A DNA stretch of 51,474 nt from Amycolatopsis bullii (GCF_014654205.1 NZ_BNAW01000062.1:1-51474), one strand, 5' to 3'; numbered from the stretch's first letter, positions 7,017-16,048 are shown. Made by a program: numbers and translations. Notes: a model not told the origin generated them from the letters alone.

Positions 7017-8813
7017 CTACCAGCGCGTGGGCCACACCACCTGGGCCGCACCCTGGCCGCGCCGCACCGGTTCTGCCGCGGCCAGCCAGCGGCCGTCGCG
7101 CAGGCGCTCCACTCCGGTCGCCGCGCCGATCTCCGCCGGGGCCGTCGAGAAGCCCTGGCCGCGTGCCCTCAGGTCCGCCGTCTCCGGCTGGTCCAGGAAT
7201 GCCTGCTCCACCTGCGCCGCCGCCGAGTTGCGCTGGGATGCGCGCGGGGCCGCGATCGCCTGCTCGAGGGACAAGCCGCGGTCGAGGCGGCCGAGGATCA
7301 CCTGGAGCACCGTCGTGATGATCGACGCTCCGCCCGGCGAGCCCGTCGCGAAGAACGGGCGGCCGTGGTCCAGGACGATCGTCGGGGCCATCGACGAGCG
7401 CGGCCGCTTGCCCGGGCCCGGGAGGTTCGGGTCCGGCACGCCCGGCGTCACCGGCGTGAACGAGAAGTCCGTCAGCTCGTTGTTCAGCAGGAACCCGCGA
7501 CCCGGCACCACGATGCCGCTGCCACCCTCCTGCTCGATCGTCAGCGTGTACGCGACGACGTTGCCCCACTTGTCCGCCACCGTCAGGTGCGTCGTGTTCT
7601 CGCCCTCGTACGGCGTCGGCGCGGCCGTCGTCCCCGCGGCGCACGGGGTCGGATAACGGGGGTCGGCCGGGGCCACCGGGCTCGTCGCCGCCTTGTCCTT
7701 CGAAATCAGGCACGCCCGGGTGTCCGCGAACCGCTGGCGCAGCAGCTCGCGCGCCGGGACGTCGACGAACGCCGGGTCGCCGATCCAGCGGTTGCGGTCG
7801 GCGAAGGCGAAGCGGGTCGACTCCAGGAAGTACTGCAGGTAGTCGGCCTTGCTCGCGTGCTTCAGGTCGAAGTTCTCCAGGATGTTGAGCGCTTCCCCGA
7901 CCGTCAGCCCGCCGGACGACGGCGCCGGCATGCCGTAGACGTCGAGACCCTCGTACCGGGCGTGGGTCGGGTCGCGCTCGATGGCGCGGTAGGCGGCGAG
8001 GTCGCCCGTGGTGAGGTTCCCGGGCCGGACCTTCAGCGTCGACGCCGGGTCCACCGGCGGTTTCTGCACCGTCTTCGCGATGTCCGCGCCGATCGGGCCG
8101 CGGTACAGCGCGTCGACGCCGGAACGCTCGAGCTGCGCGTACGTGGCCGCGAGGTCGGGGTTCTTGAACACCGTCCCCGGCGCCGGGGGCGCGCCGCCCG
8201 GCAGGTACAGCGACCGCGTCGACGGGAACGCGGAGAACCGCGCCGCGTTGTTCGCGATCTGCGTCTGGAACGTCTGGTCGACGACGAACCCGTCGCGCGC
8301 GAGCTTCTCCGCCGGCTTCAGAGACTTCGCCAGCGAGCGCGTCCCCCACTTGCGCAGCGCCTCGGCCCAGGTCGCGGGCGTGCCGGGCACGCCGACACTG
8401 AGGCCGCTGGTGACGGCGTCGGCGAACGGGAGCGGCTGCCCGTTCTCGAGGAAGAGGTTCTCGTCGGCCGTTTGCGGGGCGGTCTCCCGGCCGTCGAGCG
8501 TGTGCACGCGGTGGGTCTTGGCGTCGTAGTAGACGAAGAACCCGCCGCCGCCGACCCCGGCGGAGAACGGGTCGGTGACGCCGAGCGCGGCGGCGACCGC
8601 GACGGCCGCGTCGACGGCGTTCCCGCCGTCGCGCAGGACCTGCGTGCCGATCGCGGTGGCGTCGGCGTCGATGCTGGCGACAGCACCTCCGAAGCCGACG
8701 GCGACCGGCGACTTCGGCGTGGGCGTGGCGGCGGTGGCGGGCACGGCGACACCGGCGGTAAGCGCGGCGGCGGCGGCCAGGACGAGCGTGGTGCGGCTCC
8801 AGTGCGCGGGCAT
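7017..8813 (-). CDS. ggt: Gamma-glutamyltransferase precursor
   Basis: A 598-residue N-terminal-nucleophile hydrolase that cleaves gamma-glutamyl bonds, for example in glutathione-like compounds. A signal peptide lies at about 1-28 (AAAAALTAGVAVPATAA), so it acts outside the membrane. The large-subunit part carries GGNAVDAAVA and GVGGGGFFVYYD. Autocleavage should precede T407 in ENTTHLTVAD, leaving Thr as the new N-terminal nucleophile. GSPGGASI near the end of the small subunit contacts the gamma-glutamyl group. Length matches the family. It is monocistronic by layout: a 508-bp gap follows and a divergent gene lies upstream. Confidence 0.94.
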   Translation of the reverse strand: MPAHWSRTTLVLAAAAALTAGVAVPATAATPTPKSPVAVGFGGAVASIDADATAIGTQVLRDGGNAVDAAVAVAAALGVTDPFSAGVGGGGFFVYYDAKTHRVHTLDGRETAPQTADENLFLENGQPLPFADAVTSGLSVGVPGTPATWAEALRKWGTRSLAKSLKPAEKLARDGFVVDQTFQTQIANNAARFSAFPSTRSLYLPGGAPPAPGTVFKNPDLAATYAQLERSGVDALYRGPIGADIAKTVQKPPVDPASTLKVRPGNLTTGDLAAYRAIERDPTHARYEGLDVYGMPAPSSGGLTVGEALNILENFDLKHASKADYLQYFLESTRFAFADRNRWIGDPAFVDVPARELLRQRFADTRACLISKDKAATSPVAPADPRYPTPCAAGTTAAPTPYEGENTTHLTVADKWGNVVAYTLTIEQEGGSGIVVPGRGFLLNNELTDFSFTPVTPGVPDPNLPGPGKRPRSSMAPTIVLDHGRPFFATGSPGGASIITTVLQVILGRLDRGLSLEQAIAAPRASQRNSAAAQVEQAFLDQPETADLRARGQGFSTAPAEIGAATGVERLRDGRWLAAAEPVRRGQGAAQVVWPTRW

Positions 8814-8968
8814 GCGGGCGAGTCTGCCCCTTGCCCCGCCCGGCTACAAGCGCCGGCGGGACGCGCCCGCCGGATGGACGCTCGACATGATCTTCGATCT
8901 GCCGCAGAATCGCGCCTCGGGGAACGAGGCGGCCGATTCCGATTTCCGGCGGCCGCGGAGGGGCGGAA

Positions 8969-10000
8969 GTGAACTCCAGGAACAAACGAAAGAATCGGCG
9001 CCACCCGAAGGCACAGGAGGCGCCGGAACCGCAGGAATCGCGCGGCGCGAAAGCGCTGAAACTGGCTTCGAAACCGGTCGTCTTCACGGTCACCGCGGTA
9101 TTCGGCGCCCTGCTCGCGTGGGGTGGTGTCCTCTACATCCCGCGGGTGCTCAACGCCATCGACCCGTCGAGGCCGGTGGTCAAGGCGACCGTCGTCGCCA
9201 CTTCGCCGCCGACGGGCGCCACTCCGGCCTCCACCCCACCTTCGGCACCGACGAGTTCGACGGCCCCCGCCTCACCTCCGCCGTCCACCGCGGCCCCGGC
9301 GGCCCCGGCGACGAACGCGACCGGATCCACCCGGGAGACCGGCGTGCCCACCGTGTACAACGCCTTCGCGTTCCCCACGAAGCTGTCCGCCGCCGAGATG
9401 GCCGATCTCAACCGGGTGGTCGCCGCCGAGTCCTTCGGGAACTCGGGCCCGGACGACACCGCGCTCGCGTGGATGCGCGCCCACGGGTCGTTCGACGTCG
9501 GAGCCATCCGGGCCACGGTCGTCGTGCAGGCCATCGACCAGCCCGTCCGCGTCGTCGGGGTGAAGGCGCTCGTGGAAAAGAAGAGCGCTCCCCTGTCCGC
9601 GACGATCCTCTACACGCCGCCCGACGGGTCCGACGAAGTCGAGAAAGCCGATCTCGACCTCGACGCGCAGCACCCGGCGGCACCCGTGTTCGCCCAGAAG
9701 ACGATTTCGCTGCAGCCCGGGGAAAGCACCGTCCTGGACGTGCGCGCCTCGGCGACCCGGTTCGCCGTCGTGTGGCGGATCGGCGTCGACGTCGTCGCCG
9801 ACGGGCTCGCGCAGACCGTCACGATCGGCAACCTGGATTCCGGCCCGTTCCGCACCACGGGCCTGCCCGACCGGCGTCCGAAGGTCTCCGGCACCCGCGG
9901 GGACTACGTGCGCCTCTACCCGGACCCGTGGTGGTTCCGCGGCAGCTTCGAAACACCCGACGAGAAGGCGGTCTACGTCGCGGGCCCGCCTCCCGCCTAG
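8969..10000 (+). CDS. Hypothetical membrane-anchored protein with Pro/Thr/Ala-rich linker
   Basis: 343 residues with no family I recognise. A basic N-terminus (NSRNKRKNRR) precedes one predicted membrane helix at about 35-58, giving an inside-N, outside-C single-pass topology. A low-complexity Pro/Ala/Thr/Ser linker follows (about 78-120). The rest, about 120-340, looks like a folded extracytoplasmic domain rich in beta-forming stretches (GAIRATVVVQAI, FAVVWRIGVDVV). The start is a GTG with a purine-rich upstream stretch. Its TAG overlaps the priA TAG in the convergent arrangement CTAG. Nothing in the context tells its job; the upstream neighbour, ggt, is divergent and also extracytoplasmic. 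Confidence 0.75.
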   Translation: MNSRNKRKNRRHPKAQEAPEPQESRGAKALKLASKPVVFTVTAVFGALLAWGGVLYIPRVLNAIDPSRPVVKATVVATSPPTGATPASTPPSAPTSSTAPASPPPSTAAPAAPATNATGSTRETGVPTVYNAFAFPTKLSAAEMADLNRVVAAESFGNSGPDDTALAWMRAHGSFDVGAIRATVVVQAIDQPVRVVGVKALVEKKSAPLSATILYTPPDGSDEVEKADLDLDAQHPAAPVFAQKTISLQPGESTVLDVRASATRFAVVWRIGVDVVADGLAQTVTIGNLDSGPFRTTGLPDRRPKVSGTRGDYVRLYPDPWWFRGSFETPDEKAVYVAGPPPA

Positions 10001-12093
10001 ATGAGGTCCAGCGGGTCCACCTGGATGCGGATCGGTTCCGTGGCCTTCCGGGCATCCCGCCGCGCCGCGGCCGCGTGGATGGCCGACGACAACGCCTTCC
10101 CTTCAGTGCGGGACACGCGGACCAAGGCCCGCTCACGCTCAGCGTTGCCCTCTTCGTCGACCTCGCCGATCGGGACCGGCCCCAGCACCTCGCCCGACTC
10201 CGGGAGCGGAAGGTCCGCCAGCAGGCCCGCCACCGCGTCCGGGCTGCCCTCCACGCTCGCCATCCGCATCGCCGGCGGGAAGCCCAGCTCCCGCCGTTCC
10301 GCCAGCTCCTGGGCCGCGTGCCAGGCCGGGTCCCAGCGGACCAGGGCCTGGACCACCGCCAGCCCCGCCTCCGCGCCGACGATCACGCGGCCGCCCGCGG
10401 ATGCCGGGCGGACCAGGGCCGCCGCCGCCATCCAGCGGCGGAGGGTCTCCTCGCCCGCCCTGAGGTCCTGGCGGCCCAGGAGCGCCCAGCCGTCCAGCAG
10501 CAGGGCCGCGCCGTAGCCGCCTTCCGCCACCGGTTCCGCTCCCGGCGTGCACACCACCAGCGCCGGCTTGCCCGGCACCGACTCCAGGACCTCCGCCGCG
10601 CCCGACGTGCGGACCGGGACGCCCGGGAACGCGCGGCCGAGCTCCTCCGCCGTCCTCTTGGCGCCGACGATCACCGCGCGCAGCCGGACCGAGCCGCACG
10701 CCGTGCAGCGGAACGCCGTTTCCGGGACGCCGCACCAGCGGCACGCCGGGGGTTTCGGCTGCCCGTCGAGCGAGCCGCCCGGCAGGGCCAGCGGGCCCGC
10801 GCAGCGGCGGCAGTGCGCGGGTGTCCGGCAGTTTCCGCAGGCCAGGCCGGGGACGTATCCCCGCCGCGGGACCTGGACCAGCGCCGGGAGGTCCGCGGCG
10901 AACGCCTGACGCGCCGCCTCGAACGCCACCGCCGGCAGGCGCGCCACCCGGGCGGCCTCGTCGCGGGCGACGTCGAAGTCCTCACCGACCGGTGTGACGC
11001 GCGGGGCCGAAGACCGCAGCGTCGCGCGGTCCGCCAGCACCGGTGCGGCCCAGCCGGACTCGACGAGCAGCTGGGCTTCGGCCGTCCGGGCAAAGCCGCC
11101 GACCAGCAGGGACGCCTTCGCCGCGTGCGCGCGGTCCATCAGGACGTCGCGGACGTGCGGGTACGGCGCGTGCTGGTCGAGGTGCAGGTCGTCGCCGTCG
11201 TCCCAGACGGCGAACAACCCCGGGTCGTGGACCGGCGCGAACATCGCCGCCCGCGTGCCGACGACCACCCGCACCGCGCCGCGCAGCACGGCCAGCCAGC
11301 GCCGGTACCGCTCGGCCGGCCCGAGCCCGGCGATCAGCGCGACCACGGCGTCCTCGCCCACGACCGCCGCGCAGGCCGCGTGCACCCGGGTCAGGTCACG
11401 GTGGTCCGGCACCACCAGCACGGCCCCCCGGCCCGACGCCGCCACCGTCCCGGCCGCCTCGGCCAGCCGGCGGGGCCAGTCTTCGCCCGGCAGGGCCTGC
11501 CAGACGGCGTTCGCGGGCTTCCCCTCGCCCAGCGCCTCCAGGAACGCCGGACCGCGCTGGTAGCGCGCCCAGGCCGTGGTGTCGGGCGCGTCCGGCGAAG
11601 CCGACGGCGCCGGTGGCGGCTCGCCCTCGGCCTTCGCGTGCCGGGGCGGGATCGCGAGCCGCAGGACGTCGGACAGCGTGCCGCCGTAGCGGTCGGCGAC
11701 CGCCCGGCAGACGGCGTGCAGCGAGGGCGGCAGCACCGGCTCCGGCGACGTCACGCGGTCCAGGAACGCCAGCTTGCTGCCGTAGTCGCTGGTCTCGCCG
11801 CGTTCGATCAGGTAGCCGTCGACCAGCTGCCCGGCGAACCGGACGCGGACGCGGCACCCCGGCACGGCGGTCTCGTGCAGCTTCTCCGGGACGAGGTAGT
11901 CGAAGGTGCGGTCCAGGTGGGCCAGCGGGATGTCGACGACGATCCGCGCGACCGGCCGCTCGGGCGCGGGCGACTGGGCACCCTTGGCCTTCTCCCCCGG
12001 CTTCGGCTTCTTCCGGGCGCGCGAGGGTGCCGCCCGGGGTGCGGGCGGCTGCTCCGGGAGGTCCCAGAGAGCGGCGGGCTCGGAACTGCTCAC
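9997..12093 (-). CDS. priA: PriA-like primosomal protein N' without helicase motifs
   Basis: A 698-residue PriA homologue for replication restart. The N-terminal DNA-binding domain is visible at about 45-140 (RIVVDIPLAHLDRTFDYLVPE begins it). The zinc-binding cysteine clusters are intact: CGNCRTPAHCRRC, CRWCG and CTACG. Motifs needed for helicase action are missing. Where Walker A should lie there is only LPGEDWPRRLAEA, with no GKT, and the DEAH position reads AVWDDGDDLHL. Actinobacterial PriA proteins are known to lack helicase motifs, so this is a lineage trait rather than decay. It follows metK across a 163-bp gap with a terminator and a 21-bp repeat array. Confidence 0.9.
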   Translation of the reverse strand: MSSSEPAALWDLPEQPPAPRAAPSRARKKPKPGEKAKGAQSPAPERPVARIVVDIPLAHLDRTFDYLVPEKLHETAVPGCRVRVRFAGQLVDGYLIERGETSDYGSKLAFLDRVTSPEPVLPPSLHAVCRAVADRYGGTLSDVLRLAIPPRHAKAEGEPPPAPSASPDAPDTTAWARYQRGPAFLEALGEGKPANAVWQALPGEDWPRRLAEAAGTVAASGRGAVLVVPDHRDLTRVHAACAAVVGEDAVVALIAGLGPAERYRRWLAVLRGAVRVVVGTRAAMFAPVHDPGLFAVWDDGDDLHLDQHAPYPHVRDVLMDRAHAAKASLLVGGFARTAEAQLLVESGWAAPVLADRATLRSSAPRVTPVGEDFDVARDEAARVARLPAVAFEAARQAFAADLPALVQVPRRGYVPGLACGNCRTPAHCRRCAGPLALPGGSLDGQPKPPACRWCGVPETAFRCTACGSVRLRAVIVGAKRTAEELGRAFPGVPVRTSGAAEVLESVPGKPALVVCTPGAEPVAEGGYGAALLLDGWALLGRQDLRAGEETLRRWMAAAALVRPASAGGRVIVGAEAGLAVVQALVRWDPAWHAAQELAERRELGFPPAMRMASVEGSPDAVAGLLADLPLPESGEVLGPVPIGEVDEEGNAERERALVRVSRTEGKALSSAIHAAAARRDARKATEPIRIQVDPLDLI

Positions 12094-12122
12094 GCCTGAT
12101 CTCTACCAGACCCCACCGACAC

Positions 12123-12206
12123 CGTGACCGGAGAGGCATCTCGCGTGATCGGAGAGGCATCACGCGTGTCTGGAGGGGCATCACCCGAGATGCCTGCCGG
12201 GACACG
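12123..12206. repeat. 21-bp repeat array: three direct units plus one inverted
   Basis: Direct units lie at 12123-12143, 12144-12164 and 12165-12185; an inverted unit is at 12186-12206. Each unit approximates CGTGAT-N9-ATCACG, itself a palindrome, and unit junctions form ATCACG/CGTGAT. The array sits 30 bp upstream of priA and next to the metK terminator. The same unit recurs at 36112-36272. Confidence 0.8.
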
Positions 12207-12208
12207 CG

Positions 12209-12243
12209 GAAGGCCACCTCGGGGAGTACCCGAGGTGGCCTTC
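12209..12243 (-). terminator. metK terminator hairpin
   Basis: A perfect 15-bp stem (GAAGGCCACCTCGGG with its complement) around the loop GAGTA lies 13 bases past the metK stop. It should separate metK from priA. Confidence 0.85.
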
Positions 12244-12256
12244 GGCGGAGCGTGCG

Positions 12257-13480
12257 TCAGGCGCCGGCTGCGGCCTTGAGGGCCTCGGCGCGGGCCGTGC
12301 TCTCCCAGGGGAGGCCCAGCTCGGGACGGCCGAAGTGGCCGTACGCCGCCGTCGGGGCGTAGATCGGGCGCAGGAGGTCGAGGTCGCGGATGATCGCCGC
12401 CGGCCGGAGGTCGAAGACCTCGGTGATGGCCTGCTGGATCTTCGACGGGTCGACCGTCTCGGTGCCGAACGTCTCGACGAACAGGCCGACCGGGGCCGCC
12501 TTGCCGATCGCGTAGGCGACCTGGACCTCGGTCCGCTGGGCCAGGCCCGCGGCGACGACGTTCTTGGCCACCCAGCGCATCGCGTACGCCGCGGACCGGT
12601 CGACCTTGGACGGGTCCTTGCCCGAGAACGCGCCACCGCCGTGGCGGGCCATGCCGCCGTAGGTGTCGACGATGATCTTGCGCCCGGTCAGGCCGGCGTC
12701 GCCCATCGGGCCGCCGATGACGAACCGGCCGGTCGGGTTGACCAGCAGGCGCGCGTTCGAGGTGTCGATGCCCAGGCTCTCGAGCTCGGGGCCGACGACG
12801 TGCTCCTTGACGTCGACGCTGAGCATCCGGTCCAGGTCGATGCCGTCGGCGTGCTGCGAGGACACGACGACCGTGTCGAGGCGGACCGGCTGGTCGCCGG
12901 CGTATTCGATGGTCACCTGGGTCTTGCCGTCCGGGCGCAGGTACGGCAGCACGCCGTCCTTGCGGACCGCGGTCAGCCGCTTCGACAGCCGGTGCGCGAG
13001 CGCGATCGGCAGCGGCATCAGCTCGGGGGTGTCCGAGCAGGCGTAGCCGAACATCAGGCCCTGGTCGCCGGCGCCCTGGCGGTTGATCTCGTCTTCGACC
13101 GAGGACCCTGTCTCGACGCGTGCCTCATACGCGGTGTCGACGCCCTGGGCGATGTCGGGCGACTGCGACCCGATGGCGACGTTGACGCCGCACGAGTTGC
13201 CGTCGAAGCCCTTGGCGGAGGAGTCGTACCCGATCTTGAGGATGACGTCGCGGACGATCGTGGGGATGTCGGCGTACGCCTCGGTGGTCACCTCGCCGGC
13301 CACGTGCACCTGGCCGGTGGTGATCAGGGTTTCGACGGCGACGCGGCTGCGCGGGTCCTTCGACAGCAGGCCGTCGAGGATCGAATCGCTGATGGCATCG
13401 CAAATCTTGTCCGGGTGCCCTTCGGTCACCGACTCCGAGGTGAACAATCTGCTGCTGGACGCGGTCACGGTGGCCGTCAC
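12257..13480 (-). CDS. metK: S-adenosylmethionine synthetase
   Basis: A 407-residue methionine adenosyltransferase that makes SAM from ATP and methionine. Conserved motifs include FTSESVTEGHPDKICDAISD at the N-terminus, GAGDQGLMFGYA in the middle and the P-loop-like stretch GGGAFSGKDPSKVDRSAAY. I chose GTG 13480 because AGGTGA lies four bases upstream; alternatives at 13468 (shorter) and 13519 (longer, crowded ribosome site) remain possible. It follows coaBC across an 81-bp gap, too short for any known SAM riboswitch class plus promoter. It ends with a strong hairpin. Confidence 0.96.
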   Translation of the reverse strand: MTATVTASSSRLFTSESVTEGHPDKICDAISDSILDGLLSKDPRSRVAVETLITTGQVHVAGEVTTEAYADIPTIVRDVILKIGYDSSAKGFDGNSCGVNVAIGSQSPDIAQGVDTAYEARVETGSSVEDEINRQGAGDQGLMFGYACSDTPELMPLPIALAHRLSKRLTAVRKDGVLPYLRPDGKTQVTIEYAGDQPVRLDTVVVSSQHADGIDLDRMLSVDVKEHVVGPELESLGIDTSNARLLVNPTGRFVIGGPMGDAGLTGRKIIVDTYGGMARHGGGAFSGKDPSKVDRSAAYAMRWVAKNVVAAGLAQRTEVQVAYAIGKAAPVGLFVETFGTETVDPSKIQQAITEVFDLRPAAIIRDLDLLRPIYAPTAAYGHFGRPELGLPWESTARAEALKAAAGA

Positions 13481-13561
13481 TTCCTCACCTAGTCGTCGGA
13501 TGCCCCGAAAGTTAGGCACCCCTTAGCTATGCAAGCGTACTGACTATCGCTCGGGGGACGG

Positions 13562-14782
13562 TCAACGCTTCATGAAGCTCACAACAGCGTCCCACAACGT
13601 GGACGCCAGTTCAGCCTTCGCGCCGAGAGGTATAGGGATTTCCGTACCGTCGGACCCGAGCAGCCAGCCCGAATTGTCCTCCGTGCCGAACGCTTTCCCG
13701 TCGCCGACGGCGTTGACCACCAGGAGATCCGCGCCCTTGCGCTTGAGCTTCGCGCGGGCGTGGTCGAGCACGCTACCCTGCGCGTCGCCGGTTTCCGCGG
13801 CGAATCCCACGACGACCTGCCCGGGACGCCGGTTCTGCACCAATTCGGCCAGGATGTCGGCGTTGCGGTCGAGCTCGATCACCGGGTCCGGCTGGTCGTC
13901 GGACTTCTTGATCTTGTGCTCGGCCCGGTTGGCCGGCCGGAAGTCGGCGACCGCGGCGGCCATCACGACCACGTCCGCGGAGGCGGCCGCGGCGTGCACC
14001 GCCTGCCGCAGTTCCTCCGCCGTCGAGACGTGCTCGACCGCCGCGCCCGCCGGGTCCGGGAGGGCGACCGTGTGCGCGGTGACCAGGGTGACGTCGGCGC
14101 CGCGCTGGGCGGCGACGCGGGCCAGCGCGTAGCCCTGCTTGCCGGACGAGCGGTTGCCCAGGTAGCGGACCGGGTCGAGGGGCTCGCGGGTGCCACCGGC
14201 CGAGACCACCACGCGGACGCCTTCGAGGTCGCGCGGGAGGGCCTCGGGGCGGGCCAGCAGCAGCCGGGCCAGGTCGACGATCTCGGCCGGGTTCGCCAGG
14301 CGGCCCTTGCCGGTGTCGACCCCGGTCAGCCGTCCGGAGGCCGGCTCGGTGACGACCATGCCGCGCGAGCGCAGCAGGGCCACGTTGTCGCGGGTCGCGG
14401 GGTGCTCCCACATCTCCGTGTGCATCGCCGGGAAGAAGGCGACCGGGCACCGGGCGGTGAGCAGCGTGGTGGTCAGCAGGTCGTCCGCCAGGCCGTGGGC
14501 GGCCTTGGCGAGCAGGTTCGCCGTGGCCGGCACGACCAGGACGAGGTCGGCTTCCTTGCCAACGCGGACGTGCTGGACCTCGGGCACCTCGGTGAACACG
14601 CCCGTGTGCACCGGGTGCCCGGAGAGGGCTTCGAAGGTCGCCGCGCCGACGAAGTTCAGCGCGGCTTCGGTGGGGACCACGCGGACGTCGTGACCGGATT
14701 CGGTCAGCCCGCGCAGCACCTCACAGGCCTTGTAGGCGGCGATCCCGCCGCCCACGCCCAGGACGACGCGGGGTTTACTCAC
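13562..14782 (-). CDS. coaBC: Bifunctional phosphopantothenoylcysteine decarboxylase/synthetase
   Basis: A 406-residue coenzyme A synthesis enzyme. The N-terminal CoaC domain (about 1-180) is FMN-binding: GVGGGIAAYKA, catalytic H71 in PEVQHVRVG, PATANLLAKAAHG, and PAMHTEMW. The C-terminal CoaB domain (about 185-400) has SAGGTREPLDPVRYLGNRSSGKQG and the Lys-rich HKIKKSD loop. Its GTG start overlaps the end of rpoZ by eight bases. The order gmk-rpoZ-coaBC-metK is typical of actinobacteria. Confidence 0.96.
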   Translation of the reverse strand: MSKPRVVLGVGGGIAAYKACEVLRGLTESGHDVRVVPTEAALNFVGAATFEALSGHPVHTGVFTEVPEVQHVRVGKEADLVLVVPATANLLAKAAHGLADDLLTTTLLTARCPVAFFPAMHTEMWEHPATRDNVALLRSRGMVVTEPASGRLTGVDTGKGRLANPAEIVDLARLLLARPEALPRDLEGVRVVVSAGGTREPLDPVRYLGNRSSGKQGYALARVAAQRGADVTLVTAHTVALPDPAGAAVEHVSTAEELRQAVHAAAASADVVVMAAAVADFRPANRAEHKIKKSDDQPDPVIELDRNADILAELVQNRRPGQVVVGFAAETGDAQGSVLDHARAKLKRKGADLLVVNAVGDGKAFGTEDNSGWLLGSDGTEIPIPLGAKAELASTLWDAVVSFMKR

Positions 14783-15044
14783 CCTCGGTGTGCTCGAGCA
14801 GGCCGCCGTGGATCTCGCGCAGCGCGATCGAGAGCGGCTTCTCGCGCGGGCCCGGCTCGACGAGCGGGCCGACGTACTCGAGCAGGCCCTCGCCCAGCTG
14901 GGCGTAGTAGTCGTTGATCTGGCGGGCGCGCTTGGCCGAGTAGATCACCAGCGCGTACTTCGAGCTGACCTTCTCGAGCAGGTCGTCGATGGGCGGGTTG
15001 GTGATGCCCTCGAGCTCTTCGGTCAAGGCCACTTGGCTGGTCAC
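14775..15044 (-). CDS. rpoZ: RNA polymerase omega subunit
   Basis: An 89-residue omega subunit, which helps assemble the beta-prime subunit. Recognisable core: PPIDDLLEKVSSKYALVIYS, then AKRARQINDYYAQLGEGL. It overlaps gmk by GTGA and coaBC by eight bases, so it is translated within one operon. Its length fits actinobacterial omega proteins. Confidence 0.95.
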   Translation of the reverse strand: MTSQVALTEELEGITNPPIDDLLEKVSSKYALVIYSAKRARQINDYYAQLGEGLLEYVGPLVEPGPREKPLSIALREIHGGLLEHTEGE

Positions 15045-15694
15045 TCGTGGTGCTCCACATCTTCGGAAGACTGTTCGGTAATCAAGTTTAGCAAGTGCTC
15101 AGCCGCCTCCCGCACGTCGGCGTTGACGACGCGGTGGTCGAACTCCCCCGCCGCCGCCAGCTCGCGCTCCGCTTCGGCCAGCCGGGCCTGCACGGCGGCC
15201 TCGGTTTCGGTGCCGCGCCCGGTGAGCCTGCCGACCAGTTCCTCCCACGACGGCGGCATCAGCATCACCAGCCGGGCCTCCGGCATCGCGACGCGGACCT
15301 GGCGAGCGCCCTGCAGTTCGATCTCCAGGACGGCCGGGCGGCCCTCGGCGAGCGCCTTCTCGACCGGCTCGCGCGGGGTGCCGTAGCAGTTGCCGGCGAA
15401 CTCGGCCCACTCCAGCAGCCGCCCGTCGGCGACCATCGCGTCGAACTCCGCGCGGTCGACGAAGTGGTAGTGCGCCCCGTCGACTTCGCCGGGACGCGGC
15501 TTGCGCGTGGTGACCGAGACGCTGAACCAGACGTCGGGCTCGAGCTTCCGCAGCTCGCCCACCACGCTCGACTTCCCGACCCCCGAAGGCCCCGATACGA
15601 CGGTGAGCCGGTGCCGGGGGAGATCCCCCGTCACCGGCTCACTGCCGCGGTCGGCGCCCCGGTTCACCGGGTAGTCACGACCGGCGCCGTTCAC
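15041..15694 (-). CDS. gmk: Guanylate kinase
   Basis: 217 residues converting GMP to GDP with ATP. The P-loop GPSGVGKSS lies at about 35-43. GMP-binding features follow: SVTTRKPRPGEVDG, YHFV and LEWAEFAGNCYGTP. The roughly 25-residue N-terminal extension before LTVVSGPSG is not conserved in the family, so a later start cannot be excluded, but the GTG at 15694 overlaps the mihF stop (GTGA) and is favoured. Confidence 0.95.
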   Translation of the reverse strand: MNGAGRDYPVNRGADRGSEPVTGDLPRHRLTVVSGPSGVGKSSVVGELRKLEPDVWFSVSVTTRKPRPGEVDGAHYHFVDRAEFDAMVADGRLLEWAEFAGNCYGTPREPVEKALAEGRPAVLEIELQGARQVRVAMPEARLVMLMPPSWEELVGRLTGRGTETEAAVQARLAEAERELAAAGEFDHRVVNADVREAAEHLLNLITEQSSEDVEHHE

Positions 15695-16008
15695 TCGCCG
15701 CTGAACTCGGCCAGCAGCGCCTTGCGCTGCCGGTCGCCGAGGCCGCGAAGGCGACGGCTGGGGGCGATCTCCAGTCGCTCCATGGTCTGCTGGGCGCGGA
15801 CCTTGCCGACGCCGGGCAGAGCCTCGAGCAGAGCCGAAACCTTCATCTTGCCGAGGACTTCGTTCTCCTCGGCCTGCTTCAGCACGTCGACCAGAGTGGT
15901 ACCGCCCCGCTTCAGCCGCTCCTTCAGCTCAGCACGGATGCGGCGGGCGGCGGCGGCCTTCTCCAGCGCCGCAGCGCGCTGTTCCTCTGTCAGCTGGGGA
16001 AGTGCCAC
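15691..16008 (-). CDS. mihF: Actinobacterial integration host factor mIHF
   Basis: A 105-residue nucleoid-associated protein, the mycobacterial/streptomycete type of IHF, unrelated to HU-like IHF of enterobacteria. An N-terminal helix (about 1-45) leads into a helix-two-turn-helix-like core with ALLEALPGVGKVRAQQTMERL and LRGLGDRQRKALL. The start is GTG with GGAGG seven bases upstream. It is first of a gmk-rpoZ-coaBC operon, after pyrF. Its expected roles are DNA bending and chromosome organisation. Confidence 0.94.
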   Translation of the reverse strand: MALPQLTEEQRAAALEKAAAARRIRAELKERLKRGGTTLVDVLKQAEENEVLGKMKVSALLEALPGVGKVRAQQTMERLEIAPSRRLRGLGDRQRKALLAEFSGE

Positions 16009-16048
16009 GTTTTCCTCCGGTAGTTCTCAAAACTGGGTGGGTGACGCG

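Noticed and set aside
6505..9093. An 862-codon minus-strand frame across ggt and the repeat-rich gap
   Set aside because: It runs out of frame through ggt, then through inverted repeats; the real gene is the 598-residue transferase in another frame.
8575..12099. A 1174-codon open frame on the plus strand across ggt, the hypothetical gene and priA
   Set aside because: It spans three well-supported genes and an intergenic gap; composition is that of a shadow frame.
13481..13561. SAM riboswitch before metK
   Set aside because: Only 81 bases separate coaBC from metK and I saw no conserved SAM-riboswitch core.
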